Shown: positions 39,645-50,032, counted from the stretch's first letter. The stretch is DNA of 64,000 nucleotides from Kosakonia sacchari SP1 (GCF_000300455.3 NZ_CP007215.2:620001-684000); one strand, 5' to 3'. Notes: generated from the sequence alone by a model not told the origin. A program made the numbers and translations.

Positions 39645-41471
39645 ATGCAGGCGGCGGAAGTGAAAACATCAAATCCATTGTCATCCCGTGACGATGTGGT
39701 CGGCGCGTTAAAGCAGATGCTGGCGGCGCTGGATAAACAGTTTCCTGAAGGGGCGTCGCATTTCTCGTTGGGAGCCACCAGCGCGCATTACAGCGATGCG
39801 ATTGCCGAAATGGAAGGGCTGTCCCGTGCGTTGTGGGGGCTGTTTCCGTTAATGGCAGGCGGCGACGCAGAACCCTTCAGCCACAAGTATCTGGCGGCGA
39901 TCAAACGCGGCGTCGATCCACAAAGCGCGGGCTACTGGGGGGCAACGGAACCCTACGATCAGCGGCTGGTGGAGATGGCGGCTTACGGTCTGGGGCTGGC
40001 GCTGTTGGGCGATAAATTTACCGCCTTGCTGGACGAAGCTGATGTCCACAATCTGCACCAGTGGCTGAACCAGATCACCGACGCGCAGATGCCTGACAGC
40101 AACTGGAATTTTTTCGCCATCATGGTGCAGCTCGGTTTTAAACGTGCCGGATTACCCTGGGATGCCGCAGCCATTGAACGGCGCTTTAGCATGATGGATG
40201 CCTATTACCTTGGCGACGGCTGGTATTCCGATGGCCCGGGCCGGCCAAAAGATTACTACATCTCAATGGCATTTCATTTTTACGGGCTGATTTACGCCAC
40301 GCTGATTGGGGAAGACGATGCAGCGCGCGCGGCAATTCTCCGTGAGCGGGCAACGCTTTTTGCCGAAGATTTTATCTATATGTCAGCGGCACAGGGCGAA
40401 TCTGTTCCGTTTGGCCGCAGCCTGACTTACCGCTTTGCGATGGTGGCATTCTGGAGTGCAGTTGCCTTTTCCGGGCTGGAAGTGTTTTCTCCGGGCGTGG
40501 TGAAAGGAGTTGTTCTGCGCCATTTACGCTGGTGGTTACAGCAGCCGATTTTCGATCGCGACGGCATTTTAACGCTTGGTTTCGCCTACCCGAACCTTGC
40601 GATGTGTGAAGACTACAATTCGCCGGGCTCGCCATACTGGGCGCTGAAAGTTTTCCTGATTCTGGCGTTGCCGTCATCAGACGATTTCTGGCAAGCATCA
40701 GAACTGCCGCTGCCTGCGCTAAACACGCAGCGTACGATTGCGCCTGCCGGGCAGATCATTGTCCACAGCGATCGCTCGCGGCATGTCTGGATGCTCACCG
40801 CCGGACAACTGGAGCTGAACAACTACGTCAATACCGAGGCGAAGTATACCAAGTTTGCCTACTCCAGCCGTTTTGGTTTCACCATTGAACGCGGGCGGTA
40901 CGGAATTAAACACGCCGCCTGCGATTCAATGTTGCTGCTCAGCGAAGGAGATAACTATTTTCGTGGTCGCCGTGAGTGCGACGAGGTGGTTGTGACAGAA
41001 CAGGCGATTTTCTCACGCTGGTCGCCATGGGCAGACGTGCATATCGCAAGCTGGCTTATACCGTGCGGCGACTGGCACTTGCGTGTGCATCGCGTTGATA
41101 CCACTCGCCATTTACAAAGCGTGGAGGGTGGATTCGCAGTGCTGAAAGCGCCGCACCGCAACGAGCAGGGCGGTAGCCTGGTGAGCGCGGAAAATGGCGT
41201 TAGCGGCATCTTTGAATTACCGGGCTCCGCCCCACGTGAAGCTGATAGCGTGGTCACGCCGCCCAACAGCAGCATTATGTTTTCCCCTTGCGCGTCAATC
41301 CCGGTGCTGCGTGGAAATATTGCACCGGGCAGGCAGTGGCTGGCCTGTGCGGTTCAGGCGGCTATTACGGAGCAGGCTTTTGATTTCGTCTTACCGCAGT
41401 TGCACATCGAAGAACAGGCGCTGGTAATTAATACACCGGAGCAGAAAAACAATATTGTTATTGCCTTTTAA
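39645..41471 (+). CDS. DUF2264 protein, probable carbohydrate-active enzyme
   Basis: 608 aa from ATG 39645 (AGGGAGAGA upstream). The DUF2264 pattern is visible: MEGLSRALWGLFPLMAGG, GYWGATEPYDQRLVEMAAYG, DSNWNFFAIMVQLGFKRAG, DGWYSDGPGRPKDYYISMAF, and FAYPNLAMCEDYNSPGSPYW; an all-helical N-terminal toroid with a beta C-terminal part fits. No signal peptide, so cytoplasmic. To my recollection the family overlaps glycoside hydrolase family GH154 (beta-glucuronidases); verify. It is the first gene of an operon with a sugar transporter and a GH88 enzyme. Confidence 0.85.
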   Translation: MQAAEVKTSNPLSSRDDVVGALKQMLAALDKQFPEGASHFSLGATSAHYSDAIAEMEGLSRALWGLFPLMAGGDAEPFSHKYLAAIKRGVDPQSAGYWGATEPYDQRLVEMAAYGLGLALLGDKFTALLDEADVHNLHQWLNQITDAQMPDSNWNFFAIMVQLGFKRAGLPWDAAAIERRFSMMDAYYLGDGWYSDGPGRPKDYYISMAFHFYGLIYATLIGEDDAARAAILRERATLFAEDFIYMSAAQGESVPFGRSLTYRFAMVAFWSAVAFSGLEVFSPGVVKGVVLRHLRWWLQQPIFDRDGILTLGFAYPNLAMCEDYNSPGSPYWALKVFLILALPSSDDFWQASELPLPALNTQRTIAPAGQIIVHSDRSRHVWMLTAGQLELNNYVNTEAKYTKFAYSSRFGFTIERGRYGIKHAACDSMLLLSEGDNYFRGRRECDEVVVTEQAIFSRWSPWADVHIASWLIPCGDWHLRVHRVDTTRHLQSVEGGFAVLKAPHRNEQGGSLVSAENGVSGIFELPGSAPREADSVVTPPNSSIMFSPCASIPVLRGNIAPGRQWLACAVQAAITEQAFDFVLPQLHIEEQALVINTPEQKNNIVIAF

Positions 41472-41529
41472 TTCCCGGCTACGGCCGGGCTATAAACTCT
41501 GAACCCTACATGCTTTCGTCGAGGATAGT

Positions 41530-42789
41530 ATGGAAAAGATCGCGATAAATAATAAAGCCGAATATTACAAAATCAGTAGCTTCATCTTTCTCTATTTTTT
41601 TACCTGGTCTGCCAGTATAGGTCTGCTGGCTATCTGGTTAGGACAAAAAGCCAATCTTAGCGGCACGGTTATTGGTACGGTGTTTGCTATTAATGGGATC
41701 TTTTCCGTTATTTTAAAACCCATTTATGGTTATATTCTGGATAAAATCGGCATGAGCAAATATTTGCTCTATTTTGTGGTGCTGATGTCGGCATTAATGG
41801 CACCCTTTTTTATCTATGTTTACCAGCCGTTATTAATTTCAAATACTCTACTGGGCATTATTGTCGGGGCTATCTATTTAAGTTTTGCCTGGTATGCGGG
41901 TGTCGCCGCCTGCGAATCTTATACCGACCGCTACAGCCGTTTAAACGGCATGGAGTTTGGCCAAATCAGGATGTGGGGCTCGCTCGGTTGGGCGGTAGCG
42001 TCCTCGTTCTCCGGCCTGCTGTTTAACCTCTCTCCGGCGTATAACTTCATCATGGGATCGGTCGCGTCGCTTATTATGCTGGCGGTGCTGCTGAGCCTGA
42101 AAGTGAACGTTAATGCCGCCAACGCCAGCGAGGTGCTGACCAAGGAGAAAATCGCCCCGGCAGATGTCTACGCCCTGTTGCGTAACCGTAAGTTCTGGGC
42201 ATTTTGTCTGTACGTTGCCGGTGTGGCGTGGATGATGTTTATCGCCGAGCAGCAGTTCTCCCGCTATTTCGTCACCTTCTTTGATGACGTTCATCAGGGC
42301 AACGCCGTGTTTGGTTACCTGGGCACGGTGCAGTCCGGCATGGAATTCGTCATGTATATGGTGATCCCGCTGTTTGTGAATTTCATCGGCGCGAAACGCG
42401 GATTATTGATTGTCGGGCTGGTGGTGGGCGCGCGGTTGATTATTTCCGGGCTGTGCGAATCGCATCTGCTTATTTCAGTATTAAAACCGTTATACGGTCT
42501 TGAGATTTGTCTGCTGCTGGTATCGGTATTTAAATATATTGCTGAACATTTCGATAAACGCGTTAATGCCACCATGTATTTATTAGGCTACCAGGCCATG
42601 TTATATGTCGGTAACGTTGTGGTCTCTTCCCCGGCCGGTATTTTGTATGACCGTATCGGTTTTGAAAATACCTATATTATTATGGGCTGCGTGGCATTGA
42701 CCTTCACATTAATTTCCCTGTTTACGTTATCGGCCTGCCAAAGTAAATGGCGTCAGCAGAGCACACTGGATATCGCGGGAAATAACTAG
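41530..42789 (+). CDS. MFS oligosaccharide:H+ symporter, LacY-like
   Basis: 419 aa with 12 membrane segments. The N-terminus (YYKISSFIFLYFFTWSASIG) and the conserved GYILDKIGMSKYLLY (loop 2-3) and GQIRMWGSLGWAVAS resemble the oligosaccharide:H+ symporter family of LacY and RafB. GAGG lies 6 nt before ATG. Its substrate is probably a short uronic-acid-containing saccharide, by neighbourhood. The 5' part is AT-rich. Confidence 0.85.
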   Translation: MEKIAINNKAEYYKISSFIFLYFFTWSASIGLLAIWLGQKANLSGTVIGTVFAINGIFSVILKPIYGYILDKIGMSKYLLYFVVLMSALMAPFFIYVYQPLLISNTLLGIIVGAIYLSFAWYAGVAACESYTDRYSRLNGMEFGQIRMWGSLGWAVASSFSGLLFNLSPAYNFIMGSVASLIMLAVLLSLKVNVNAANASEVLTKEKIAPADVYALLRNRKFWAFCLYVAGVAWMMFIAEQQFSRYFVTFFDDVHQGNAVFGYLGTVQSGMEFVMYMVIPLFVNFIGAKRGLLIVGLVVGARLIISGLCESHLLISVLKPLYGLEICLLLVSVFKYIAEHFDKRVNATMYLLGYQAMLYVGNVVVSSPAGILYDRIGFENTYIIMGCVALTFTLISLFTLSACQSKWRQQSTLDIAGNN

Positions 42790-42835
42790 CGCATTAACGG
42801 CTATTTTAAATTATGCACCAAAAAGGAACCGAAAT

Positions 42836-44026
42836 ATGTTAAGTAAAATCGTTGAGGAAACGTTACGTGATTATCCCGGCGCACCTGTGGATGCGCAGGT
42901 ATTTAAAGATGAACTTGATTCTTCACGTAGCCATACCCTTGAACTGATTCGCCGTCATTTAACGGAATTCGGAGAACACTTTCCCGCCGAAACCTGTGTG
43001 CAGGGTTATTACCCGTTAACCGACAATGTTGAGTGGACTACCAGTTTCTGGACCGGGCAGCTTTGGCTGGCGTGGGAAATGAGTGGTGATGAGCAGTTCC
43101 GCGCACTGGCAGAGCGCCATGTGCGCTCGTTCGGCCTGCGCATTGCCGGGCGCAGCGACACTAACACTCACGATCTCGGCTTCTTATATACGCTTTCGTG
43201 CGTGGCAAGCTGGCGGCTGACTGGCAATCGTGATGCGCGCGCTTTCGCCCTGCTGGCGGCAGAAGCGCTGCTGGAGCGCTTCCACCACAAGGCGCAGATT
43301 ATCCAGGCGTGGGGCGATCTGCGCGATCCTGAACAAGCCGGGCGGATGATCATCGACTGCAATATGAACCTGCCGCTGCTCTACTGGGCGACAGAACAGA
43401 CCGGGGATCGGCGCTTTGCTGATGCGGCGCAAGCCCATGTGCGGCAGGCGGCGAAATACCTGATTCGCGAAGATGCCTCCACGTTTCACACCTACTATAT
43501 GGATATCAACACCGGTGCGCCGCGTTACGGCAATACGCAGCAGGGCTACGCGGATGATTCCTGCTGGTCGCGCGGGCAGGCGTGGGGGATTTACGGTTTT
43601 CTGCTGAGCTTTATCTACACTGGCGATCAAGAGATGGTGGCGCTGTCGAAACGGCTGGCGAACTACTTTCTCAACCGCTTGCCGGAAGATGCGGTGTGCC
43701 ACTGGGATCTGGCACTGGTCGGCACCGATGCGCTGCGCGATTCGTCATCGGCGGCGATTGCCGTCTGCGGGTTACTGGAGCTGGTGAAACATCTGCCCGT
43801 TACCGATCCGGACAGAGAACGCTACCAGCAGTGGGCAATGCGCATAATGTCATCGCTTAATAAGCACTATCTGGCGGGAAAAAACGAAGCGACCACCGGG
43901 TTGCTGAAACATTCCGTGTATCACCTGGCGAGCAATAAAGGCGTGGATGAGTGCTGTAGCTGGGGGGATTACTTCTATGTGGAAGCGCTGATGCGCTTTT
44001 CGCAGAGCTGGAAACTCTACTGGTAA
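42836..44026 (+). CDS. Unsaturated glucuronyl hydrolase (GH88)
   Basis: 396 aa, cytoplasmic. GH88 enzymes hydrate the 4,5-double bond of unsaturated uronides and so release the 5-keto-4-deoxyuronate; two Asp are catalytic. Both appear: Asp in NTHDLGFLYTLS and Asp in MIIDCNMNLPLLYWA. Other family pieces: NVEWTTSFWTGQLWLAWEMS, QGYADDSCWSRGQAWGIYGF, and CCSWGDYFYVEALMR. AAGGAACC precedes ATG. It is the last gene of the operon with the DUF2264 protein and the transporter, consistent with import followed by intracellular cutting of lyase products. Confidence 0.92.
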   Translation: MLSKIVEETLRDYPGAPVDAQVFKDELDSSRSHTLELIRRHLTEFGEHFPAETCVQGYYPLTDNVEWTTSFWTGQLWLAWEMSGDEQFRALAERHVRSFGLRIAGRSDTNTHDLGFLYTLSCVASWRLTGNRDARAFALLAAEALLERFHHKAQIIQAWGDLRDPEQAGRMIIDCNMNLPLLYWATEQTGDRRFADAAQAHVRQAAKYLIREDASTFHTYYMDINTGAPRYGNTQQGYADDSCWSRGQAWGIYGFLLSFIYTGDQEMVALSKRLANYFLNRLPEDAVCHWDLALVGTDALRDSSSAAIAVCGLLELVKHLPVTDPDRERYQQWAMRIMSSLNKHYLAGKNEATTGLLKHSVYHLASNKGVDECCSWGDYFYVEALMRFSQSWKLYW

Positions 44027-44033
44027 AAGCAGT

Positions 44034-44059
44034 GTCCCTCTCTGTAAACGGAGAGGGAC
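44034..44059. terminator. Hairpin between GH88 and ygiN
   Basis: GTCCCTCTC, loop TGTAAACG, GAGAGGGAC. Convergent genes flank it; the T run is weak on both strands, so confidence is moderate. Confidence 0.55.
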
Positions 44060-44065
44060 AAACGC

Positions 44066-44380
44066 TTAGAGACCCGCTTCCAGGATGCGGATATGCGTCT
44101 CAAGCACGTCGCCTTTTACTGCTTCACTCCAGGCTTTCATATGCGGTGTTTGCAGGTGCGCTTCAAGATGTGCGACGCTTTCCCACTGTTCCACCATCAT
44201 GATGGAGTCCGGCGCAGTCGCCTGAAAACTTACGTTAGCCGCATGATCGACCAGCGGTGCGTAGCCGTGGCAACCCGCTTCCTGCAACACGACCGGTACA
44301 ATCTTCGCGAATTCATCGAGTACCGCCTGGCGGTGATGCTGTCCTGGACGGGTACGGATTTCTGCAATTACTGTCAACAT
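44066..44380 (-). CDS. ygiN: Quinol monooxygenase YgiN
   Basis: 104 aa, equal to E. coli, from ATG 44380 (MLTVIAEIRTRPGQHHRQ). ABM-fold ferredoxin-like dimer that oxidises menadiol and other quinols. Conserved HGYAPLVD, FQATAPDSIMMVEQWES and HLEAHLQTPHM. It lies 34 bp after mdaB; together they can run a quinone redox cycle. Confidence 0.94.
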   Translation of the reverse strand: MLTVIAEIRTRPGQHHRQAVLDEFAKIVPVVLQEAGCHGYAPLVDHAANVSFQATAPDSIMMVEQWESVAHLEAHLQTPHMKAWSEAVKGDVLETHIRILEAGL

Positions 44381-44414
44381 GATTAACCTACTCCCTATAA
44401 GTCCAGCTTCACAG

Positions 44415-44996
44415 TTAAGCAAAAATCTCACTCAGATGCTTGCGATATTCTGCGATATAGCGCGGCACATCCGGCATTTTAATCACGTCATTCACGATAA
44501 AGGTCGGCAGCGCGTCCATACCCAGGAACTGGTTCGCTTTGTGGAACGGCAGGTAAACCCCGTCAACGCCCACGCCGTGGAAGAACTGCTCTTCATCCGT
44601 AAACGCGTCCATTGGTGCGTTCCAGGTCAGCGACAGCATATAGGTTTTGCCCTGAATCAGGCCGCCAGAACCGTATTTTTTCGAAGCGTCAGAACGCGTG
44701 CGACCGTCGCTGGCGTACAGTGAACCGTGGCCTTCAGTAAACACATCGTCCATATATTTTTTTACTGTCCACGGTGCACCCATCCACCAGCCTGGCATCT
44801 GCCAGATAATGGTGTCGGCCCATAGAAAGTTTTCCACTTCCGCTTTGATGTCGTAATCGCCGTCGGTACGTACGGTTTTAACATCATGCCCGGCGTCGCG
44901 CAGAAAACTTTCCGCGACCTCGGTCAGGGTGTCATTCAGTTGGCCATTGGAGTGCGCGAATTTCTTCGCACCGTTGATAATTAAGATATTGCTCAC
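44415..44996 (-). CDS. mdaB: NADPH:quinone reductase (modulator of drug activity B)
   Basis: 193 aa, the E. coli length. Flavodoxin-like fold with FAD phosphate loop INGAKKFAHSNGQLN and IWQMPGWWMGAPWTVKKYMD near the active site. Two-electron reduction of quinones protects against oxidative stress. Co-transcribed with ygiN; in E. coli MdaB is near qseBC as here. Confidence 0.95.
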   Translation of the reverse strand: MSNILIINGAKKFAHSNGQLNDTLTEVAESFLRDAGHDVKTVRTDGDYDIKAEVENFLWADTIIWQMPGWWMGAPWTVKKYMDDVFTEGHGSLYASDGRTRSDASKKYGSGGLIQGKTYMLSLTWNAPMDAFTDEEQFFHGVGVDGVYLPFHKANQFLGMDALPTFIVNDVIKMPDVPRYIAEYRKHLSEIFA

Positions 44997-45104
44997 AGGG
45001 AAATCCTCGGTTAAATGCGTTTGACGGCGATTTTAACCGCATCAACGGTGCGGAAAAATTGGCAAAACGTGCAAAGACTTTTGCTTAAGCTGCAATAAAC
45101 GCCG

Positions 45105-46451
45105 CTACCAGCTTATCCGCGCAATAAACCCGCCTTGCGGATGATTGCCAAACGCGACGCGCATGTGATGCAGGCGGGCAATGCGTTGCACAATCGATAG
45201 TCCCAGACCACTGCCAGTTTGCGTTTGCCCCGGCGGGCGGTAAAAACGTTCGCCAATGCGCGCCAGCGCCACATCATCAATCCCGGGGCCATTATCGCGA
45301 ATGCTGAATTCAGTAGCGTCCAGCGTCACATCGACCACACTGCCCGGCGGGCTGTAGCGAATGGCATTATCCAGCAGGTTACGCACCAGCAAACTCAGCA
45401 AAAGCGGTTGCGCCTGGCGGCTGACCGCTGGAGCATTGAGATGCAGGCGTATATCGATACTGGCTTGCTGCGCGGTAGGGTAAATCTCCATCACTGCGGA
45501 TTGCAGCAGGGAAGCCAGCGAAACCTCTTCCACATCATCAAGGTTGCTCAGAGAGTCGAGCCTGGAAAGGGTGAGTAATTGATCCACCAGACGCGTGGCG
45601 CGATCGATTCCGACATGCAACTGGGCGAGAGCCTTTTGCTGTGCGGCGGGATCGTCATCGGAAAGCTGCGCAACCTCGGTTTGCACTTTCAGCGCCGCCA
45701 GCGGGCTGCGTAACTCATGGGCGGCATCGGAAGTGAATCGCCGTTCACGCTGCATCATGCTCTGCGTACGATCAAAGAGCTGGTTCAGCGCATCCACTAA
45801 CGGGCGCACTTCATTGGGAACACCTTCGCAACTGAGCGGATCGGCACGATCCGGCGCCCGTGAGCGTAGTGCCTGCGCCAGTTTTTTCAGCGGTCGCAAT
45901 TCAAGGCTCAGCAACACGATCAATAGCACCAGCATCAGCGGCAGGGCGATAAGCCACGGCGTGAGCTGCGAGGTGATAATCTCCAGCGCCATCTCGTGGC
46001 GATAATCCCACTCCTGGCCGACTACCACACGGAATTTCCCGTTCGGCGCAGTAAGCCACAGAAAACGCCATTGGTCGTCATCATCACGTAGCTGCCCATT
46101 AGCAAACCCTTCCCGCCGGTAGTTGTAAGGGATCGCTTTGCCGTTTTCGCCGTCGTTCAGCAGCATGTTGCCGTCGGTCGAATAGATAGCGAAAGCCAGC
46201 GCATCATCATCCAGATGACCGTGTTTGATCTTCTTTTTACCGAGCGACGGCGCGGCGTTTTTCAGCGGCTCAAACTCCATCACGCTGAGCCGTTTGGCGA
46301 ACAGCATTTGCTGGGTATCAAACAGTTTGTCGAGTTTATCGCGGGTTTGCTGCCAGGCAGCGAGACTGGCGCTGAGCCAGGCGACCATCGACAGCAGCAA
46401 AAAGAGCATCGTCAGGCGCAGGCGTAAACTCAGCGGACGGGTCAGTTTCAT
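45105..46451 (-). CDS. qseC: Sensor histidine kinase QseC
   Basis: 448 aa (E. coli 449). Two membrane helices flank a periplasmic sensor (residues about 35-160); the second is about 164-183. HAMP-like linker, then HisKA with His245 ([14 protein letters not shown]), and HATPase with [22 protein letters not shown] and [13 protein letters not shown]. QseC responds to autoinducer-3 and adrenergic signals in E. coli. The ATG overlaps the qseB stop by 4 bp. Confidence 0.93.
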   Translation of the reverse strand: MKLTRPLSLRLRLTMLFLLLSMVAWLSASLAAWQQTRDKLDKLFDTQQMLFAKRLSVMEFEPLKNAAPSLGKKKIKHGHLDDDALAFAIYSTDGNMLLNDGENGKAIPYNYRREGFANGQLRDDDDQWRFLWLTAPNGKFRVVVGQEWDYRHEMALEIITSQLTPWLIALPLMLVLLIVLLSLELRPLKKLAQALRSRAPDRADPLSCEGVPNEVRPLVDALNQLFDRTQSMMQRERRFTSDAAHELRSPLAALKVQTEVAQLSDDDPAAQQKALAQLHVGIDRATRLVDQLLTLSRLDSLSNLDDVEEVSLASLLQSAVMEIYPTAQQASIDIRLHLNAPAVSRQAQPLLLSLLVRNLLDNAIRYSPPGSVVDVTLDATEFSIRDNGPGIDDVALARIGERFYRPPGQTQTGSGLGLSIVQRIARLHHMRVAFGNHPQGGFIARISW

Positions 46452-47107
46452 GTGTCTCCCAGGGTATAACCGATGCCATGAACGGTGCGGATAGACGCTG
46501 TACCGAGCTTGCGGCGTAAATGGTGGACATGCACTTCCACCGCGTTGCTGGTGACGTCGTCATCCCAGGTATAAAGTTTCTCTTCGATTAATTTACGCGG
46601 CAAAACGCGCCCGGCATTGCGCAGTAGCAGCTCCAGCAGGGCGAACTCTTTCGGTTTTAGCACCAGCGTTTCGCCGTCAAGCGTGGCGACCCGATTGCCG
46701 GGATCGAGCGTAATATTGCCGTGGCGCAGCAGGCTTTGCGTCTGCCCGTGGCGGCGGCGAATAAGCACTTCGAGCCTGGCCGCCACTTCAACCAGCGCAA
46801 AGGGTTTGCACAGATAATCATCTGCGCCGAGGCGCAACCCCTCAACGCGCTGGTCGATGGCATCGCGCGCGGTGAGGATCAACACTGGTTCCGTACGTTT
46901 TTTTTCGCGCCAGTCGCGCAGAATATCCAGCCCGTCGATGCCGGGCAGCGTTAAGTCGAGGATCACCGCATCATACGGCGCGCTAAACAGGGCTGCCTTG
47001 CCTTGTTTGCCATCGGTAAACCAGTCGACGCTGAAGCCTTTTTTCCCCAGCCCGGCTTTTAAACCGTCACCGATGAGCGTGTCATCTTCCACCAGTAAAA
47101 TGCGCAT
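46448..47107 (-). CDS. qseB: Response regulator QseB
   Basis: 219 aa, equal to E. coli. OmpR/PhoB family. Receiver with Asp51 ([13 protein letters not shown]), and winged helix DNA-binding domain at about 125-219 ([19 protein letters not shown], then [16 protein letters not shown]). It acts on its own promoter and on the divergent ygiW side, where two GTTAA repeat pairs lie. Confidence 0.94.
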   Translation of the reverse strand: MRILLVEDDTLIGDGLKAGLGKKGFSVDWFTDGKQGKAALFSAPYDAVILDLTLPGIDGLDILRDWREKKRTEPVLILTARDAIDQRVEGLRLGADDYLCKPFALVEVAARLEVLIRRRHGQTQSLLRHGNITLDPGNRVATLDGETLVLKPKEFALLELLLRNAGRVLPRKLIEEKLYTWDDDVTSNAVEVHVHHLRRKLGTASIRTVHGIGYTLGDT

Positions 47108-47188
47108 TTTGCCTCCTTTTACTCCATGTTATTGGCAGTAAAACCGTTGCTGGTCGACAATGTACAGCGGAAATAAATCTTTTTTCCC

Positions 47189-47230
47189 GTTAAGAAGTCG
47201 TTAAGGAGTGACGGGTTAAATGGACGTTAA
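47189..47230. promoter_or_regulatory. Two OmpR-type direct-repeat boxes between qseB and ygiW
   Basis: GTTAA starts at 47189, 47200, 47215 and 47226: two pairs, each with 11-bp phasing, 15 bp between pairs. The first pair is GTTAAG-N5-GTTAAG, the layout of PmrA-like boxes to which QseB also belongs. The last copy is 21 bp before the ygiW start. Confidence 0.6.
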
Positions 47231-47251
47231 CCATCGTAAGGGAGATAAAAC

Positions 47252-47641
47252 ATGAAAAAGATTGCTGCACTTGTCGCTGTTCTCACACTCTGTTCCGCCC
47301 CCGTTTTCGCGGCGAATCCTGGCGGCTTTACCGGACCGGGCGTAACCTCGCAAAGCGGCGGTTTTACCGGGCCGAACGGCAGCAAAGCAACCGTTGAAAG
47401 CGCGAAATCACTGCGCGACGACGCCTGGGTGACGCTGCGCGGTAATATTGTCGAGCGCATCTCTGATGATACCTATCTGTTCAAAGATTCGACCAGCACC
47501 ATCAATGTCGATATTAACCACAAGCGCTGGAACGGCGTGACCGTTGGGCCACAAGATACGGTAGAGATCCAGGGCGAAGTCGATAAAGACTGGAATTCAG
47601 TCGAAATCGATGTCAAAGAGATCCGCAAAGTCACTCAGTAA
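47252..47641 (+). CDS. ygiW: Periplasmic BOF-domain (OB-fold) stress protein YgiW
   Basis: 129 aa (E. coli 130). Signal peptide MKKIAALVAVLTLCSAPVFA. The mature N-terminus has the near-repeat GGFTGPG and GGFTGPN, followed by an OB-fold: LRGNIVERISDDTYLFKDS, then INVDINHKRWNGV and VEIQGEVDKDWNSVEIDV. In E. coli it is linked to peroxide, cadmium and acid stress. Divergent from qseBC; it probably answers to QseB. Confidence 0.93.
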   Translation: MKKIAALVAVLTLCSAPVFAANPGGFTGPGVTSQSGGFTGPNGSKATVESAKSLRDDAWVTLRGNIVERISDDTYLFKDSTSTINVDINHKRWNGVTVGPQDTVEIQGEVDKDWNSVEIDVKEIRKVTQ

Positions 47642-47685
47642 GCGCTAAACGCGCGCGAAAAAATCGCTCATCGCTATGACTCCTC

Positions 47686-47722
47686 GCCGCAGATAAGGTA
47701 GTATCTGCGGCAATATTGCCGC
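47686..47722 (+). repeat. Overlapping inverted repeats in the parC leader
   Basis: Hairpin A: GCCGCAGATA (47686-47695), AGGTAG, TATCTGCGGC (47702-47711). Palindrome B: GCGGCAATATTGCCGC (47707-47722). A and B share GCGGC and cannot form together. Confidence 0.6.
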
Positions 47723-47759
47723 CGCACAGGCGGGCGCATACGTTGAGGAATCACGATTA

Positions 47760-50018
47760 ATGAGCGATATGGCAGAGCGCCTTGCGCTGCATGAATTTAC
47801 GGAAAACGCATACCTGAACTACTCCATGTACGTCATCATGGACAGGGCGTTGCCGTTTATCGGTGATGGCCTGAAACCCGTTCAGCGTCGCATCGTTTAC
47901 GCAATGTCAGAACTGGGGCTGAACGCCAGCGCGAAGTTCAAAAAATCCGCCCGTACCGTGGGCGACGTGCTGGGTAAATACCATCCGCACGGCGACAGCG
48001 CCTGCTATGAAGCGATGGTGTTGATGGCGCAGCCGTTCTCTTACCGTTACCCGCTGGTCGACGGCCAGGGTAACTGGGGGGCGCCGGACGATCCGAAATC
48101 GTTCGCTGCGATGCGTTACACCGAATCCCGTCTGTCCAAATACGCCGAACTGCTGCTGAGCGAGCTGGGCCAAGGCACCGTTGACTGGGTGCCGAACTTC
48201 GACGGCACGATGCAGGAGCCGAAAATGCTGCCTGCGCGCCTGCCGAACATCCTGCTCAACGGTACGACCGGTATTGCAGTCGGTATGGCAACAGATATTC
48301 CGCCGCATAACCTGCGCGAAGTGGCCAACGCGGCGATTACCCTGATTGAACAACCGAAAACCACGCTTGATGAGCTGCTGGATATCGTGCAGGGGCCAGA
48401 CTATCCAACCGAAGCGGAAATCATCACCTCCCGCGCTGAAATCCGCAAAATCTACCAGAACGGTCGCGGTTCGGTGCGTATGCGTGCGGTGTGGAAAAAA
48501 GAGGATGGCGCAGTAGTTATTACCGCGCTGCCGCACCAGGTATCTGGCGCGCGCGTGCTGGAGCAAATCGCCAGCCAGATGCGCAATAAAAAGCTGCCGA
48601 TGGTCGATGATTTGCGTGACGAGTCGGATCATGAAAACCCGACGCGTCTGGTGATCGTGCCGCGCTCCAATCGCGTGGATATGGAGCAGGTGATGAACCA
48701 CCTGTTCGCCACTACCGATCTGGAAAAAAGCTACCGCATCAACCTGAACATGATCGGCCTGGATGGCCGCCCGGCGGTGAAAAACCTGCTGGAGATCCTC
48801 ACCGAGTGGCTGGCGTTTCGCCGCGATACCGTGCGTCGTCGCCTGAATCACCGGCTGGAGAAAGTGCTCAAACGCCTGCATATCCTTGAAGGTTTGCTGG
48901 TGGCGTTTCTTAATATCGACGAAGTGATCGAAATCATCCGGACGGAAGATGAACCGAAACCGGCGCTGATGTCGCGCTTCGGGATCAGCGAAACGCAGGC
49001 AGAAGCGATCCTTGAGTTAAAATTGCGCCATCTCGCCAAACTGGAAGAGATGAAGATCCGCGGCGAGCAGGACGATCTTGCAAAAGAGCGCGATCAGCTG
49101 CAGGCAATCCTGGCCTCTGAGCGCAAGATGAATAACTTGCTGAAAAAAGAGCTGCAAGCCGATGCCGACGCATTTGGCGATGATCGCCGTTCACCGCTGC
49201 ACGAGCGTGAAGAAGCGAAAGCGATGAACGAGCACGATATGCAGCCGTCTGAACCGGTGACCATTGTGCTGTCGCAAATGGGCTGGGTGCGTAGCGCCAA
49301 AGGCCACGATATTGACGCGCAGGGGCTGAGCTACAAAGCGGGCGATAGTTGGAAGTCTTCCGTGAAAGGCAAAAGCAACCAACCGGTGGTGTTTATTGAT
49401 AGCACCGGGCGCAGCTACGCTATAGATCCGATTACGCTGCCTTCCGCACGCGGTCAGGGCGAGCCGTTAACCGGTAAGCTGACACTGCCGCCGGGGGCGA
49501 CCGTTGAGCATATGATGATGAGCAACGAGGATCAAAAACTGCTGATGGCGTCCGATGCGGGTTATGGCTTCGTTTGTACCTTCAATGATTTAGTGGCGCG
49601 TAACCGTGCCGGTAAAACCCTGATCAGCCTGCCGGAAAACGCCAAAGTAATGCCGCCGCTGGAGATCGAGAACGACAGCGACATGCTGCTGGCGATCACC
49701 GCCGCAGGCCGTATGTTGATGTTCCCGGTCAGCGAGCTGCCGCAATTGTCGAAAGGTAAAGGCAACAAGATTATCGGTATCCCTTCCGCTGATGCGGCGA
49801 CTGGCGCAGATAGCCTTGCGCATCTCTATTTGCTGCCGCCACAAAGCACGCTGACCATCCACGTGGGTAAACGCAAAATCAAACTGCGCCCGGAAGAGCT
49901 GCAAAAAGTGCAGGGTGAGCGCGGGCGTCGCGGTACGCTGATGCGCGGCCTGCAAAAAATTGATCGCGTCGAGATTGACGCGCCTTCCCGCCAGGGCGCG
50001 GGCGACAGCGAAGAGTAA
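47760..50018 (+). CDS. parC: DNA topoisomerase IV subunit A
   Basis: 752 aa, equal to E. coli. Catalytic Tyr120 (AAMRYTESR) cuts DNA. The quinolone-determining region reads [18 protein letters not shown] with Ser80 and Glu84 wild type. The C-terminal beta-pinwheel begins near residue 500 ([20 protein letters not shown]). It works with ParE encoded 11 kb to the left. A structured leader precedes it, and plsC follows after terminator-like hairpins. Confidence 0.97.
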   Translation: MSDMAERLALHEFTENAYLNYSMYVIMDRALPFIGDGLKPVQRRIVYAMSELGLNASAKFKKSARTVGDVLGKYHPHGDSACYEAMVLMAQPFSYRYPLVDGQGNWGAPDDPKSFAAMRYTESRLSKYAELLLSELGQGTVDWVPNFDGTMQEPKMLPARLPNILLNGTTGIAVGMATDIPPHNLREVANAAITLIEQPKTTLDELLDIVQGPDYPTEAEIITSRAEIRKIYQNGRGSVRMRAVWKKEDGAVVITALPHQVSGARVLEQIASQMRNKKLPMVDDLRDESDHENPTRLVIVPRSNRVDMEQVMNHLFATTDLEKSYRINLNMIGLDGRPAVKNLLEILTEWLAFRRDTVRRRLNHRLEKVLKRLHILEGLLVAFLNIDEVIEIIRTEDEPKPALMSRFGISETQAEAILELKLRHLAKLEEMKIRGEQDDLAKERDQLQAILASERKMNNLLKKELQADADAFGDDRRSPLHEREEAKAMNEHDMQPSEPVTIVLSQMGWVRSAKGHDIDAQGLSYKAGDSWKSSVKGKSNQPVVFIDSTGRSYAIDPITLPSARGQGEPLTGKLTLPPGATVEHMMMSNEDQKLLMASDAGYGFVCTFNDLVARNRAGKTLISLPENAKVMPPLEIENDSDMLLAITAAGRMLMFPVSELPQLSKGKGNKIIGIPSADAATGADSLAHLYLLPPQSTLTIHVGKRKIKLRPEELQKVQGERGRRGTLMRGLQKIDRVEIDAPSRQGAGDSEE

Positions 50019-50032
50019 TCTTCGCCGCCAGG

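Noticed and set aside
47907-48881. 324-codon frame antisense to parC
   Set aside because: Same reason: opposite-strand frame in a GC-rich conserved gene.
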